A DNA stretch of 64,000 nucleotides from contig LNKV01000001.1 of NCBI GenBank assembly GCA_001465935.1, positions 310,001-374,000 on the forward strand, written 5' to 3'. The position numbers were made by a program, and so were the translations under genes. This document shows, one piece after another, positions 1 to 10,557 of this stretch. How positions within the stretch are numbered: the stretch's first letter is position 1; each line of letters starts with the position of its first letter. The DNA is from Clarireedia homoeocarpa (taxonomy: Eukaryota; Ascomycota; Leotiomycetes; Helotiales; Rutstroemiaceae). The notes beneath the pieces were generated by a model. The model made no database searches. It worked only from the letters and a program-made list of their open reading frames with translations, and was not told the DNA's origin.

Positions 1-531
1 ATTTCTGTCATATAGTTAGCAAGAATTAATTTTCATGAAGGGCAGTATAAGTTCGTACATCGACGCACTATCACCATCAACCGGATTCGTCCTGACATCA
101 ACTTCTGGACCAACGTCGACCCAGTTCGGTAGAAGATCTTGACCTTTCCCTTTTCCCGGAATAACATCAAGAAGAGCACGAGCCCTATATCCAGTGATTC
201 TTCGAAATTCCGGATCCCTTCCAAATTCCTTCCACAACTTCTGTGAATATTCACCCAGCTCTACAAGCCCTTCTCCATATTCGCTGAATAGAAGACATCC
301 CGAGTTAAGTGACGACGCAGCAGAAAACGGTTCGTCCAATGCATCCACAACAATCACTCTCCGATTATCTTCTTTCGCAAGGAAATAAGCGGTACAGAGA
401 CCAAGCGAACCACCACCAACGATAACTGTACAGTTGGAGGTTATGTTTCGGCGTTTATTCCATAAAACAATTGCAGGACTAAGAATAACAACGAAGATCA
501 GAACGAGTGCGGCAGCAGCGGCGTTCACCAT
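1..531 (-). CDS. Membrane-anchored FAD-dependent oxidoreductase (DAO fold), 3' end off the window
   Basis: The protein begins with a hydrophobic segment (about residues 4-24) followed by basic KRR, so it is probably a single-pass membrane protein. Next comes a Rossmann FAD-binding start, VIVGGGSLGLCTAYFLA, with the acidic VVDA end of the second strand and a SSLNSG stretch typical of the glycine/D-amino-acid oxidase superfamily. Family knowledge says such enzymes oxidise amines or amino acids; the substrate cannot be read here. The start chosen is the ATG at 531; an in-frame ATG at 561 would add ten residues. Exon 1 runs 531-59. A 54-nt intron (58-5) has a GTACGA donor, a GCTAAC branch site and a CAG acceptor. 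Only four bases of exon 2 remain, so most of the catalytic domain lies outside. No other lesion is seen. Confidence 0.75.
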
Positions 532-1340
532 GTCTTGGAGGAAGCAGCAGGAAATGGTCAATAACAGCAGGAAACCAAGACCGAAATCAAAGAAACGAGA
601 GACGGTGAATCATGAGACGAGAAATCAGAGAGAGCAGAAATGAGAAGTTGTGAAAAACTATATAAATTATCTGTTTATACCCATGTCGCCGCTCTTTTGA
701 ATTAGCTGCCCAACAAGCCCCTACAATTGGTCAAGCGAAGGACACATAAACATTTCTGACCTACGAGGAGAGGCGGTTGAAGCTTAATAGTAAGCATCGC
801 GCCATCGATGGCCTTATTTTCAATAGTCGTGATGGAGATCGTTGAGAATACGCACGCGGAATGGTATGACGGAATGATATGTCGGCATTGGTTGGATATC
901 TTGGTGGTTGAAGACATTGTTTTGGAATCTGGAACCTTCGGGTTTGATAAGGTGTGGGAAGTAAAACAAAAGGAGGTTGCGGGCGGTATGCGATAGGGAA
1001 TGAGCTCGGGTAATTTTTAGCCACTAACAAGCCCTAACGACCACCCTGAACAGGCGAGGAAGAGGTCTACATCAAGGAGTTCGATTATGGGAATTCTCTA
1101 TCTGCATTGCTCCAGTAACGATTATGTCAAGGCCGTTACGTTGCTGTATCGGCTAGTTCTACGAGAAGGTATAATTCTGCATGGCCCAGATGTTCACTTG
1201 TTGGCCCAAACTGAAGTTGATGATAGCCATAGCATAGGGTGTTTGTCTCGTGTGATATTTTCAAACCTAAACTACAATTGATAAGTCTAGACGTGCTAAT
1301 AGGCTTCACTAGGACATGTATGTCACAGCAATTCAGCCTC
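532..1340. other. Intergenic stretch, no supported gene
   Basis: Short open frames occur on both strands (for example minus 1030-761 and plus 1087-1281), but none has recognisable motifs, convincing splice structure or a normal start context. It probably holds the 5' region of the oxidoreductase at 531 and the 3' end of the gene that stops at 1341. Confidence 0.5.
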
Positions 1341-2830
1341 TTACTCGTAAAACTTCTTTTCGAATCTCATACCACCTTCCTGTAGACGATCAACAAACTT
1401 TTGTCCTAAGCTGGCCGGCGTATAAACACCACCAGAAAGTTCATGGTTATCGCGGAGTATAGTCATTGCTCCTTGAGCAAGTAGGATGCCAGTTACTGTT
1501 TGAAATCAACTTCGATGTCCATCAGCCCTGGACACAATTTTATACTCACATGCATACGCTGACCCCTCAAAATGGGCACGACAAAACACTCTCGGCGTTT
1601 TGGGTTTCCCAAGATCAGGCTTCGCAATAGCTCTCCACTCAACTCGATCCCCCTTATATTCATCCTTCGTTGGTCCCTCGCCAGGTTGGTAAACGTAATT
1701 TCTCGCGACTTTTCTAAACAACGGAATATATAGAAACATTGCTCCGATAAGTAGCCCATAGTGCATGGCGATGGCCGTAAGATAATTCCGGGTTTTCATG
1801 TACTCGCTGACGTGGAAGTTAGGGCCGTAGAAGTCAGCACCTCCGAGGATTCCCCAGCTTCGATGGATGATTGGTAGATCTGTCCCGCCTGCGATGGAAG
1901 TAGTAAGGATTCCAAGATCTGGTACTACCTTGATACCGAATAGCTTCGTAAGAAGCGAGGAGAAGAACGTTGCAGAGTCTTGAATTTTGGGTGCAGGAAT
2001 TGGGGAGAGTGCATATGGTTTCATTGATGCACGAACATCTTTAAGACTGTAGACATCCAGGAGGGTGAGCACTGTCGCTAACGTACCCCCAGAAGGTTTC
2101 GATCTATTCATAGTTAGAATAACTCCAGGCAATTGGTAGCATAGATGCCACCGTACGTTATCTCATGCAAAGACACGACAACCTCCCCGGTAGGTGCAGA
2201 GTATTTTTTACGAACTGTGTCAACAAGTACCCGGGTCACCAAATCCGGTGGCGCAGACTCGATTCCACATTGAGGAATCATTATACAACCATTTTCTTTC
2301 GCAGTGCTCTCGTACTTCCTGATCATATCTGCGACCCAGGGTACTTCTCCAGTAACGTCTATGTAATGAGTTCCATTTTCGGCACACGCTTTGAAACACT
2401 GCTCGCCATAAAGTGCGTAGGGACCGACGGTTGCAAGAATGAGCTTTGTTTTTTTGGCCAGAGCACTGAGTTCGGCGCCATCTAGATTGCAAATTTCGAT
2501 ATCTATGATAGCACGTTAACCCAGGTACTCACATTTTGTGGCATCTCGAATTCGAGGATCCCTTCATTTAAATGTTTCACGTGACACAAGGGAATTTTTC
2601 CTAACGTCTAATTCAGGTGTTTATGACGAGAACTTACCTGGTTGGATCCGGTCAGAATTCAAGGCCTTACACTCAGCTGCAACAGCTTCCAATTTACTGG
2701 CTGAGCGGCCTGCCAATGCCCAGCGTAAATCTGTTGGTAAATGTGTTGCAACATGTTCTGCGGTAAGCTTCCCTGTATAACCTGTGGCTCCGAAGATGAC
2801 CAATTCGTATTGGCGATTGGATGTAGACAT
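1341..2830 (-). CDS. Saccharopine dehydrogenase-like (trans-acting enoyl reductase type) oxidoreductase
   Basis: The N-terminus reads YELVIFGATGYTGKLTAEHV, the Rossmann nucleotide-binding start of the saccharopine-dehydrogenase-like group. It is followed by LRWALAGRS, then a TVGPYALYGE segment and CAENGTHYIDVTGE, all typical of this family (relatives include mycobacterial trans-acting enoyl reductases). A later segment, SKPSGGTLATVL, also fits. Four exons restore one frame of 415 residues: 2830-2638, 2502-2157, 2103-1550 and 1495-1341. The 48-53-nt introns have TTCTAAC-type branch sites. The second donor is read as AC|GTACGG, which keeps phase. The C-terminus ends in a segment with GVYTPASLGQ. 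The role is probably NAD(P)H-dependent oxidoreduction, perhaps on lipid-like substrates; no true lysine-pathway role is implied. A central hydrophobic stretch (about positions 1790-1715) may attach it to a membrane. Confidence 0.82.
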
Positions 2831-4178
2831 AATTCTGACCTCGGCTGTGCTTATATCGCCCGAACCAAAGGAGAAAGATTGTGGTTGTCGGAAGAAAATA
2901 TGATATCTAATGGATCAGGATGTAATTACATGACACTCTTCACAAAATATCTTGGTTCTAGCTTGAGGAATGCATTTTAGGTCACATGGGCCACCGTATC
3001 GAAAGACAGTGCGCTGCATAGCAAATACGTACCTGCTTCTTCGGATGCATACATACTCTATTGGGTGATCGGTCAATGTGAGATTATGTCTTTCTCTTAT
3101 TCTTATGAGCCCAATCATACAGTCTTTCCTTCATATTCCATATGCAAGGCCATCTTCCAAGCACAACCGCCTTACAGCTCATCGGAAGCCGCTCCTTTTC
3201 CTATAATGCATGGTCCATACAGGTAGCATAGCTACTGAAACTTTGATGGTTGATTGTCCGATGAGAACAGGATCCGTGTCGCAGTCGCCTTGTATTTTGT
3301 GTCGACGGCAGAACACAATATGTTCTCCAATCCAACTATCCTCCAGGTGAGGTGCTCGCTATCTTCTTACTGAAGTCACCATGATAATTCGAATTGGTTC
3401 AGCAGTAGGTTATAGGCGTTAGGAGCAGATGGATTCAATGCGTGATACATCATGTGCAACCAGCAGAGGAGTTTCTAACAAAAGGCATAGGGCTGTGATC
3501 GTGGTGGCCGGGGCGTAGGAAGTACTCAGCGGCACTCCTATGTATAACAAGCTGATAGGGCTTTGCTTTTTCTGGAAGCCCCTCAGATCAATGCTGGCAA
3601 TCTCGAGCGCACTGCCGCCTCTTTGAGGCGAACCATAACGTGGTCGTTGCCCAAGAGTACTAGGCTGCTGTAGAATCGCCTATTCAGAGAATAATCGCAC
3701 TACTTCCTACATATTTGGATGGTATTCGAGGTTTTTGACTGACAGTGCGCTTGTCAGTCAACACGACCATAATATTTCTGATCGTGATTGAGCAAGAAAC
3801 CGACCGGGATGGTTCAAACACCCTTCTCTAGCAGGTATGCACCTGCAAGCACGTAGCTTTTCCACGGTAAAAGAATTGCATGCCTACAACATCGCACCTA
3901 AAGGGCCAACATCTGGTGATTGTCGAAGATAAATCATGTTGTGTGGAGGAATAAGTTCTTGGTCGGTGCTTGAAAACTCCAAGTGCCTTATTCATGAATG
4001 TCTATTGTATCTAAGTTATCTGCCTTAGGGATCAATAACCAAGCAGCTCACACGTGATGGGGCTAGAGTCTAGCCGAGCCCACACCACCAATTTACCCAA
4101 AAATAATTCAATCAGCGACATTGCGACAGAATCTTCAATTTCCTCACCACCGTCAATTAACAGCACAACACCGCCAAG
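2831..4178. other. Intergenic, no gene seen
   Basis: No frame in this 1.35 kb has a motif or plausible exon pattern. The last ~200 bases, pyrimidine-rich and A-rich up to the RPL43 start, are probably the RPL43 promoter and 5' leader. Confidence 0.5.
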
Positions 4179-4715
4179 ATGACGAAGAGAACCAAGAAGG
4201 TCGGAGTCACCGGTAAATACGGTACCAGGTATGCGATAACTCCAACTCTGCACAATTGAACGCTGCGGTTTGGCACATGGACGGCTGTTCCAATAAATCC
4301 ATTACCATCAATATGATATTGGAATATTCACATTCTCGAAAATGCCACATACGAAGCGGCGTTAAACAGCAGCGATAGAAGCAACTGCATAGCTAATCAA
4401 TATCTTTCCACAGATACGGTGCCTCCCTCAGAAAGCAGGTCAAGAAGATGGAAATCACCCAACACGCACGATACGTCTGCACTTTCTGCGGAAAGACTAC
4501 TGTCAAGAGACATTCCGTTGGTATCTGGGATTGCAGATCATGCAAGAAGACCGTTGCTGGAGGAGCTTACACCGTCACGTATGTTTTGGAAACTTCTTGC
4601 GGCTTGAGCATCAGCATGTGTCGATTCGAATACTGACAATGTTAAAAATAGAACCCCAGCTGCCGCTGCCATGAGATCGACGCTGAGACGTTTGAGGGAA
4701 ATTGCTGAGGTTTAA
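4179..4715 (+). CDS. RPL43: 60S ribosomal protein eL43 (L37A)
   Basis: This is a near-complete match to the universal eukaryotic/archaeal eL43 family. It starts MTKRTKKVGVTGKYGTRYGA, contains the zinc ribbon CTFC..(15-16)..CRSC, and ends STLRRLREIAEV-like. Exons are 4179-4228, 4414-4578 and 4652-4715, joined at AG|GTATGC..CAG|ATACGG and AC|GTATGT..ATAG|AACCCC. The product is 92 residues, the usual length. The protein sits in the large ribosomal subunit and binds rRNA through its zinc ribbon and basic ends. The first intron (about 185 nt) is longer than most introns here, which is common near the 5' end of fungal ribosomal protein genes. Confidence 0.97.
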
Positions 4716-6052
4716 ATGGCTTGGGATTGATGGTTGTTTCATGAGTACTTTTGCTGCGGCATGGGATTGGTCTCACATACGGTGTACGAAGAAAAACATC
4801 GACGTCGATAACCGATGAGACTAAATAAAGAAAATCAAAATCAACTATTGCCTCAGATGGAACGCGAAACGTGCAGAACAGAGATTGATTGTGAGATTTG
4901 CCGGAATAGCGTGTGGGGTGTGAGGGTGTCTGAGGAAATTGATTAATGCACACATACCAGATTTCGACATGCCGCCAATGTCAACATGGATCATTACACG
5001 TCGTCGAGGCTAAAGACGACATTGGACCCAGTTTCATGGCATATGGTTCTACGACCGACCTCGAGGCTGGCTTGTCTTACTTTCTTATTATTCAGTCCAG
5101 TAACGACATGGTTCTACCTGTTCCCCAAGGAGTGAAACACCAGTCTTCGCTGGATTTCCTATGGCTCATTGGTTTACATCCAATGATAATGACCAAGTGC
5201 TTTAGGGGATCAATCCACACCACCAAATTGGTGCATGGACTATCCTTCTTTCCCGACCTTTCACTTTACTCATGCCTTCTCGTTATCCTATACTGCTTTA
5301 TTCCTCTCGCCTCCCATGGGCTTTTACTGGTCGGGTATGTGGGTACTATTGAGAGACAACATTCTAACAGACGTTACGGTGTCTTCGCAAACAGGCATCG
5401 CACGATTGAATTCTCCTTGGTCTTAGTAAGAATTCAAATGTTGCTCAGGATTGCCCACAATGCCGCGTTTCTTCAAAGAAGACGCTCTCGTTCAGTCTGC
5501 TCTGCTAGGCAGAGAGGTGCACATGCATGATCTCTTAATGGCCGCCGTTTCAAGTGTACGAGCACAATAGAGATGGGGAAGCAACCAAGTTCGTTGTGGC
5601 ACCAAGTTCTGTATTCCATGACTATCAACATTGACGCGCCAGAGAGCCGCCCAAGAGGCCTTGATTGCCTGGAACACTGATCAATAGGCTGGATTTTGTG
5701 CATGAGTACATAGGTCAATATATTCATCGAAACATGTATGAGGGCCCTATCTCATATCACAAGTAATGTTCAGAGGTGAGCGAACAAACACTTTCTACCT
5801 TCAGCCATTTACTCGCCAGAGGACGGACTTCTATGACTATTTCAAACATACATGGAAATTCGTGGTATCCCCACAACCAAGGACGAGGCTGCATGAAGTA
5901 TATATTTTCCAATTTCCGGCACTTTTTGACCTCATTATTTCGCCTTGATCCGTCACAGATATCCTATCTGGTAGCCCTCATCCATTGCTTCACCACATCA
6001 ATAGCTTAATCTTCGCTCCAATCCTTTTAATCAGAGCCTTTGACCTTACATT
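4716..6052. other. Intergenic, no supported gene
   Basis: A 194-codon plus-strand frame (4946-5530) and several overlapping shorter ones exist. Composition and lack of motifs argue against coding. The end of the stretch (about 5950-6052) is pyrimidine-rich with TCAATAGC-like leader sequence before the ATG at 6053. Confidence 0.45.
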
Positions 6053-6529
6053 ATGGCAGACCAACAGCATCGTCAACGTAATCATCACAGAAACGATCGC
6101 GGAGATAATCGCCATACGCAACGCGAAGGCCACGAGCACAACGGATTCAGGCGTCGAAGAGAAGAAGCATCTAGCAATAGCAATAGTACTCATCGAGCCC
6201 CAGTTGGCGCTGACTCCCAAACTGGAATGTGTGAAATCTGCGAACCGGGTCACGCAGCGATACTCCTTTCGAAGTTAGAAAATCACTACCAGATCACCTA
6301 TAAGGATAGCGTAAAAGCAGAGGCCGCAAGGAGAAGTTACAAGGACAAAAAGAAGCTGGAGAGTATACAGGCTGAAAAGGTATCTAAGGAGATAGAGCGA
6401 CTAGGTAAAAAGATAGCTAGCAATCGAGAAACTATCAGAAGACATGAAGCCGAAGTCGATAAATTACCGGGATTTCGCACGTTCAAAAATAGCAAGCATG
6501 GAACTCCTTCGGTTAACATTATTCAGTAG
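6053..6529 (+). CDS. Small basic protein with a degenerate C2H2-like zinc finger and coiled coil
   Basis: This is a 158-residue single-exon protein. Residues 1-55 are rich in R, H, N and Q and probably disordered. Then comes C60-x2-C63-x14-H78-x4-Y83, the spacing of a C2H2 finger with tyrosine (TAT) where the second histidine would be. Residues 85-145 are a charged, heptad-like helix (K/E/R rich), probably a coiled coil. The same layout recurs in the broken copy at about 6780-7651, where the finger is C-x2-C-x14-H-x4-H, and a related C2H2 finger occurs at 8143-8481, so this is one of three tandem relatives. CAT to TAT is a C-to-T change, so the ligand may have been lost secondarily. Function is unknown; nucleic-acid binding is an inference. 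Confidence 0.55.
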   Translation: MADQQHRQRNHHRNDRGDNRHTQREGHEHNGFRRRREEASSNSNSTHRAPVGADSQTGMCEICEPGHAAILLSKLENHYQITYKDSVKAEAARRSYKDKKKLESIQAEKVSKEIERLGKKIASNRETIRRHEAEVDKLPGFRTFKNSKHGTPSVNIIQ

Positions 6530-6779
6530 GATACATGGTTGATAGGAAGATATCTACATTAAAGAATTATTGATCCGCGGGTTGGGGAGCTCAAATTGGC
6601 AAGTGTATTCAGAGCCTTCAAGTCGAGTGACCACCTGCTAGCATTTAACTTCCATCATGTACTGTTTTCGGGACTTTGCTAGGCATGCTCCGTCTTTTCC
6701 ACTCTGTCTTATATTAGTTCCTTACATCACGACATAAACATTCTAAGACGCAACAGAAACCCTATCACCGACTCCGAGT

Positions 6780-7651
6780 TATACAGCATTAGCAGCGAGT
6801 ATGTGAGATGCAAAATCTGCATGCCATCCGAGTCAAGGATAAAGGTGTCTGAACTCGAGCCGCACTTCGCTTTATGCCATACTGAATGCCGAGGCGCAGT
6901 ACTGCAGCTACGGCCAAGGGATGTCTTCCGAACAGAACCGAGGCTAGCGAATTCCGCGCTGTGGTTAAATGTCTATCTGATGACCTCGAAGCTGCAAGGA
7001 CTGAGGCCAGAAGGCTCCAAAACACGTCAAGACCAATGCTGGGAGCTGGAGTGAGGGTAGAATTGAGCATCAAAGTGAATCAGTTGTTGGAAGAAATAAA
7101 AGCTGACAATGAAGAAAATTAAAAAGTTGGACGCAGAGGCAAGAGAGCTGGCTCCCATTATAATTATGACTGCGGAAGAAAGCAATAGGTTCAGTGGAAG
7201 GGGGTATGGATATGATTGGAATCGTAGTAGCGCTGATCAATTGGATGAATTTCCGGCCAGCGCATCTCGGAATGGGTGATCGAACCGAGAGGCAAGAAGA
7301 CGAGCTCCTAGCACCGGTTAGACTCCTCGGCACCGTAGCAGGTTTAACCAGGATATAAATAGAGGTAGAAGTGATCGGGAGTCAGTTGAACCTAGTAGAA
7401 GTAGAGCTCAGAGACGTGAAATGGAAGGTCAAAATGGAGATGTTGACGATAGACGCGATCGCGGACGTAGTAGTGGAGGTGCTAACAACAGACCTGAGAG
7501 GGAAGGTCAAGGTGGAAATATTAACAACAGACGCGATCGCAGACCTCATGGCGGTGATGGAAACAGAGAGCATCGAAACAGAGCTGGTACTAGTAGGCCC
7601 GAAGTAAGACCTCTCAAAGTATCATTGACGTATCACACTACGTTTGTTTAA
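6780..7651 (+). pseudogene. Broken relative of the 6053 zinc-finger protein, with an RG-rich tail
   Basis: An open frame around 6780 encodes CKICMPSESRIKVSELEPHF then ALCH, a C-x2-C-x14-H-x4-H finger matching the gene at 6053 in spacing and in the Leu-Glu-x-His residues. Coding character then moves to frame +1 (about 6930-7122, an acidic helical stretch ending LLEEIKADNEEN). It returns to the original frame at about 7109 (KKIKKLDAEARELAP). That frame continues to 7651 but is broken by TGA at 7277-7279 and TAG at 7319-7321. The tail is rich in RRDR/GGANNR/RPHGG-type repeats, like RG-rich RNA-binding tails. No ATG was found upstream of the finger. Two frame changes, two stops and the missing start point to a pseudogene; uncommon introns could explain part of this. 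Both stops could come from C-to-T changes (CGA, CAG). Confidence 0.5.
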
Positions 7652-8142
7652 AACTTTCAAGTCAAGAGAAAACAGACTTGAAGCTATTCGCAAATTTTGG
7701 GGATAACCTTACGTTCTGCCGAAACCCCAACCAGTACATCTGAATCGCCATATGACAGACATAACACTTCGTAAAATTTCACCTCAATCCTCCCCTCACG
7801 GTCTCGTCAAAAAGTCCCGTATGAATATTATCTTACGGATATCGGGGCCACTGGGCCAGACCAAGCCGCATCGAAGGCCATCCGGTATATCTTACGATCT
7901 TCCCAAGCCACCTAGTTACGTATACTGGCGCTTACGATGGAAGCATAAAAAACAGGAAAAGACACTAGTATAGATAAATTAGAAGGCTCTCTCTCTCGTT
8001 TTGTTTTATTCCGGTGTAGACTACTCTGGTTGTTCGTCGGAACTAGCTACTCAACTTATAACTTCCAAAGTTACACACACTACTTCTATCAGCACTTCAT
8101 CTACCTAAACTCACCACACAATCTCTTTGAATTCCCAAAAAC
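7652..8142 (+). promoter_or_regulatory. Probable promoter and 5' leader of the zinc-finger gene at 8143
   Basis: No coding frame is convincing. The last ~140 bases hold CT-rich blocks (CTCTCTCTCG at about 7988) and an A/C-rich leader just before the ATG at 8143, the usual look of a fungal 5' leader. This is composition-based inference only. Confidence 0.35.
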
Positions 8143-8481
8143 ATGCCCTTACTCTTTAAGTTCTCAAAAATACCTAAATCTGATGAGGGTTCAGATAAAA
8201 ACAACAACCGCTCCGGAGAACGCAGAGTACACCGTGAGAGAAAGACAAAAGAACAGGGACCAAAGAAGAAGCAGAAGGAGCATACTGGGGCCTCGGACTC
8301 GCACACACGAGGCGAGAAGCGCAGAGAGTGTAATTTAGACAAGTGTAAAAATTTATCATTCCAGTCTAAGGGAAAGCTGATGGGGCACTATATGGAGATA
8401 CATCCGGACTCCCAGGAGGCTAAAAAGGCGACGGAATATATGCAGCGGAAGCTTGGCGAAGACAAAGTGGCACGCCGTTAA
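8143..8481 (+). CDS. Small basic C2H2 zinc-finger protein
   Basis: This is a single-exon protein of 112 residues. Residues 15-60 are strongly basic and contain KKKQK-type clusters suited to nuclear import. One finger follows: C63-x4-C68-x13-H82-x4-H87, with the hydrophobic positions expected of a C2H2 fold (F73, L79). The C-terminal 25 residues are charged and helical. One finger plus a basic arm is enough for DNA or RNA contact, but no target can be inferred. It is the third member of a tandem set with 6053-6529 and the broken copy between, and the only one with all four ligands in an uninterrupted frame. Start: the ATG is preceded by a typical A-rich leader. Confidence 0.65.
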   Translation: MPLLFKFSKIPKSDEGSDKNNNRSGERRVHRERKTKEQGPKKKQKEHTGASDSHTRGEKRRECNLDKCKNLSFQSKGKLMGHYMEIHPDSQEAKKATEYMQRKLGEDKVARR

Positions 8482-8765
8482 TGTGATGCTTCGTGCGGTG
8501 GTTGGTGAGTGATGGATGAGCTGGGAGAGTAGTTTGTTGCCAGGAAGGAGGCAGTATTTGTGTGGGAAATGAGGTGCTTAATACGTTACTGTCGATACTC
8601 AGCGAGCACCTGAATAATGAAGAAGAATTGCACTTGTACGAAATACCACTATGTTTCCTTACTTCATATCGTGACCCGGGCTAAGTACGAACTTGAGACA
8701 TCTTCTTCCTAGCGAGTCCTTAAATTCGATCTCATAACACACAGCTTGCTTCACACTCTCTCCAT
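8482..8765. other. Short convergent spacer between two genes
   Basis: Genes end on both sides (plus strand at 8481, minus strand at 8766). No structure beyond AT-rich 3' ends is seen. Confidence 0.5.
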
Positions 8766-10557
8766 TTATATGCCAATCATACCAACAATCTCCTCTGCAC
8801 ACCCCACACTGCATTGATATCCACCTCCGGAGTGCCCATAATTATGTAGAATCAATACCCCATCCATTGTTTCCCCCTTCTCAACCCTCGCGCCTCCTTC
8901 CCTCGCAGGTCTAAACCCCACATTCACACTCACTACATCAAACCCCTTATTCCCAACCGCAGCCCCATTCCCATCCGCCTTCTCACCTCCCACCTCCCTA
9001 ATCAACCCCTCACCCCACCCCAGCCCCTTCACCCTCTCCAAAATCCTCCCCGTCAACTCCTCCTCCCTCGCCTCGTCCCACTTCCCCACCTGCTTACACC
9101 CACCCAACACCGTAGTCCCAGATCCCGGCCTCGGTATTACATAACACAGTTCCTCTTCCCTCCCCGGCACCCCAACAAAAGTGTAGCATTTCTCTGCCTC
9201 TCCTTTCACCAGCACCGTCTGCCCTCTAATGGGATACAACTTCCCTGCTTCGTCTTCTGGGAGGAACGATCTTGCCGCAAGACCCGCGCAATTAACTAGG
9301 ATATCGATTTGTTTTGAGAGAAGAGATCGCGCATGTTGGATAATACCCTCCAGTCCATTTGCCGTGGGGAGAGTAGCACGGGTGATGGTTCCGCCTAGGG
9401 AGATGACTCTATCGCTGAGGTATTGGAGATAGACATTTACATCCACGCAGATGGTTTGGTATTTCACTGCTTTCCGAACATCCCAGCCCTGGCCCATTTT
9501 TTCTGTGAACATTGTTTTCTTATGAAGATCCATCACAGGCTCTTCGTAACCTTCAACTAAATCTTCGAACCACACACCTCCCTCGTCGATCTCTTTCCCG
9601 TGATATTCGTTGCCAAGGAAGTAGTTACATTCGACGAAGGCCATACCCATGGGATTCTTCTCTCCGGTCGATTTGTATCGGTTGATTTCCTTTCGCCAAG
9701 CTAGGTAGGTTGCTCTCTCCCAGTCTCGAACTTTTTTTTCAGGATCAGGACCAGGACCCCCGCCGCGGGAGGAGTGACTTCTCCACTATTGTCTTGTTAG
9801 CAACAATAACCTATTCGGAAAGCGACATTGAAGAAACCATAAGGAGGGAAATGAAACCAAAGAATAATCAAGTCCAAAACCGCCGGAGCCAACCGAAAAG
9901 CAGAGAAAATTCAGATCAACCAGCCCAAACCACCATCGGCTCCAGATTGACTTCTGCAGGCACTATATGCCAGACCTGGAGAGGTGTGTAACTGACTCAG
10001 CAGTGATCACATAACCACACCATGAAAGCCACTTGTTAACACCATCTATCTCCATCCATCCATCCATCCATCCATCCATTCATTGCCTCCTTCCCACCGT
10101 TCTTGTAAACATCCCCACCCTTCCGGCAGTCTTAGAATACAAAGTTTTGCTTTTCCGCTCCCATTCGCACCAGTTGATATACTACAACGATCCACTCTCC
10201 CTTCCCCTTTTTCAAAACTCAACCCCGAAAACCTCAACACTACGTTCCGACCCCCAATCCCAAACCCATACTCCAAAATCACCAAGAAGGGGGGGAAAAA
10301 AGAAAAGAAAAGAAAAGAAAACAAGAAACACTCACATCCGCCCCCGCCCACGGCGAGCAAAACCTCGTATCCCTATCCCCCGGTAAATGCTCCCCCACGA
10401 CCGTCACCTCCACCTCCACATCTCCATCCACCTCCCCGCCCTTCTCCCCCCTCTTCTTCCTCCCTCCCGCCTCCAGAATCGACACCGCCGTCTGCAACCC
10501 CGCAATCCCCGCCCCCAGCACAAGCACACGTTTATTCTTCTGCATCTGGCTCGACAT
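8766..10557 (-). CDS. D-amino-acid oxidase-like flavoenzyme
   Basis: Two exons (10557-10336 and 9785-8766) give 413 residues in one frame. Exon 1 has the FAD-binding start RVLVLGAGIAGLQTAVSILE and ends at the DAO signature region, SPWAGAD. Exon 2 opens with WRS, so the join recreates the family motif PWAGAxWR. Later marks are DILVNCAGLAAR, a YPIRGQ strand and VNVGFRPAREGG. The C-terminal HNYGHSGGGYQ matches the DAO signature around the substrate-binding region. The enzyme should oxidise D-amino acids to 2-oxo acids, ammonia and hydrogen peroxide. Fungal DAOs usually end in a peroxisomal signal; this one ends GMIGI, so localisation is uncertain. The intron is about 550 nt, far longer than its neighbours, and contains simple repeats. 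A small undetected exon is possible but not needed. Confidence 0.85.
10046..10085. repeat. CATC tetranucleotide microsatellite
   Basis: CATC/ATCC units repeat without interruption for about 35 bases, inside the long intron of the DAO-like gene. An A/G-rich tract follows at about 10290-10325. Confidence 0.85.

Noticed and set aside
4946..5530. 194-codon plus-strand frame
   Set aside because: No motif, odd composition and other frames open across the same stretch; not enough to call a gene.
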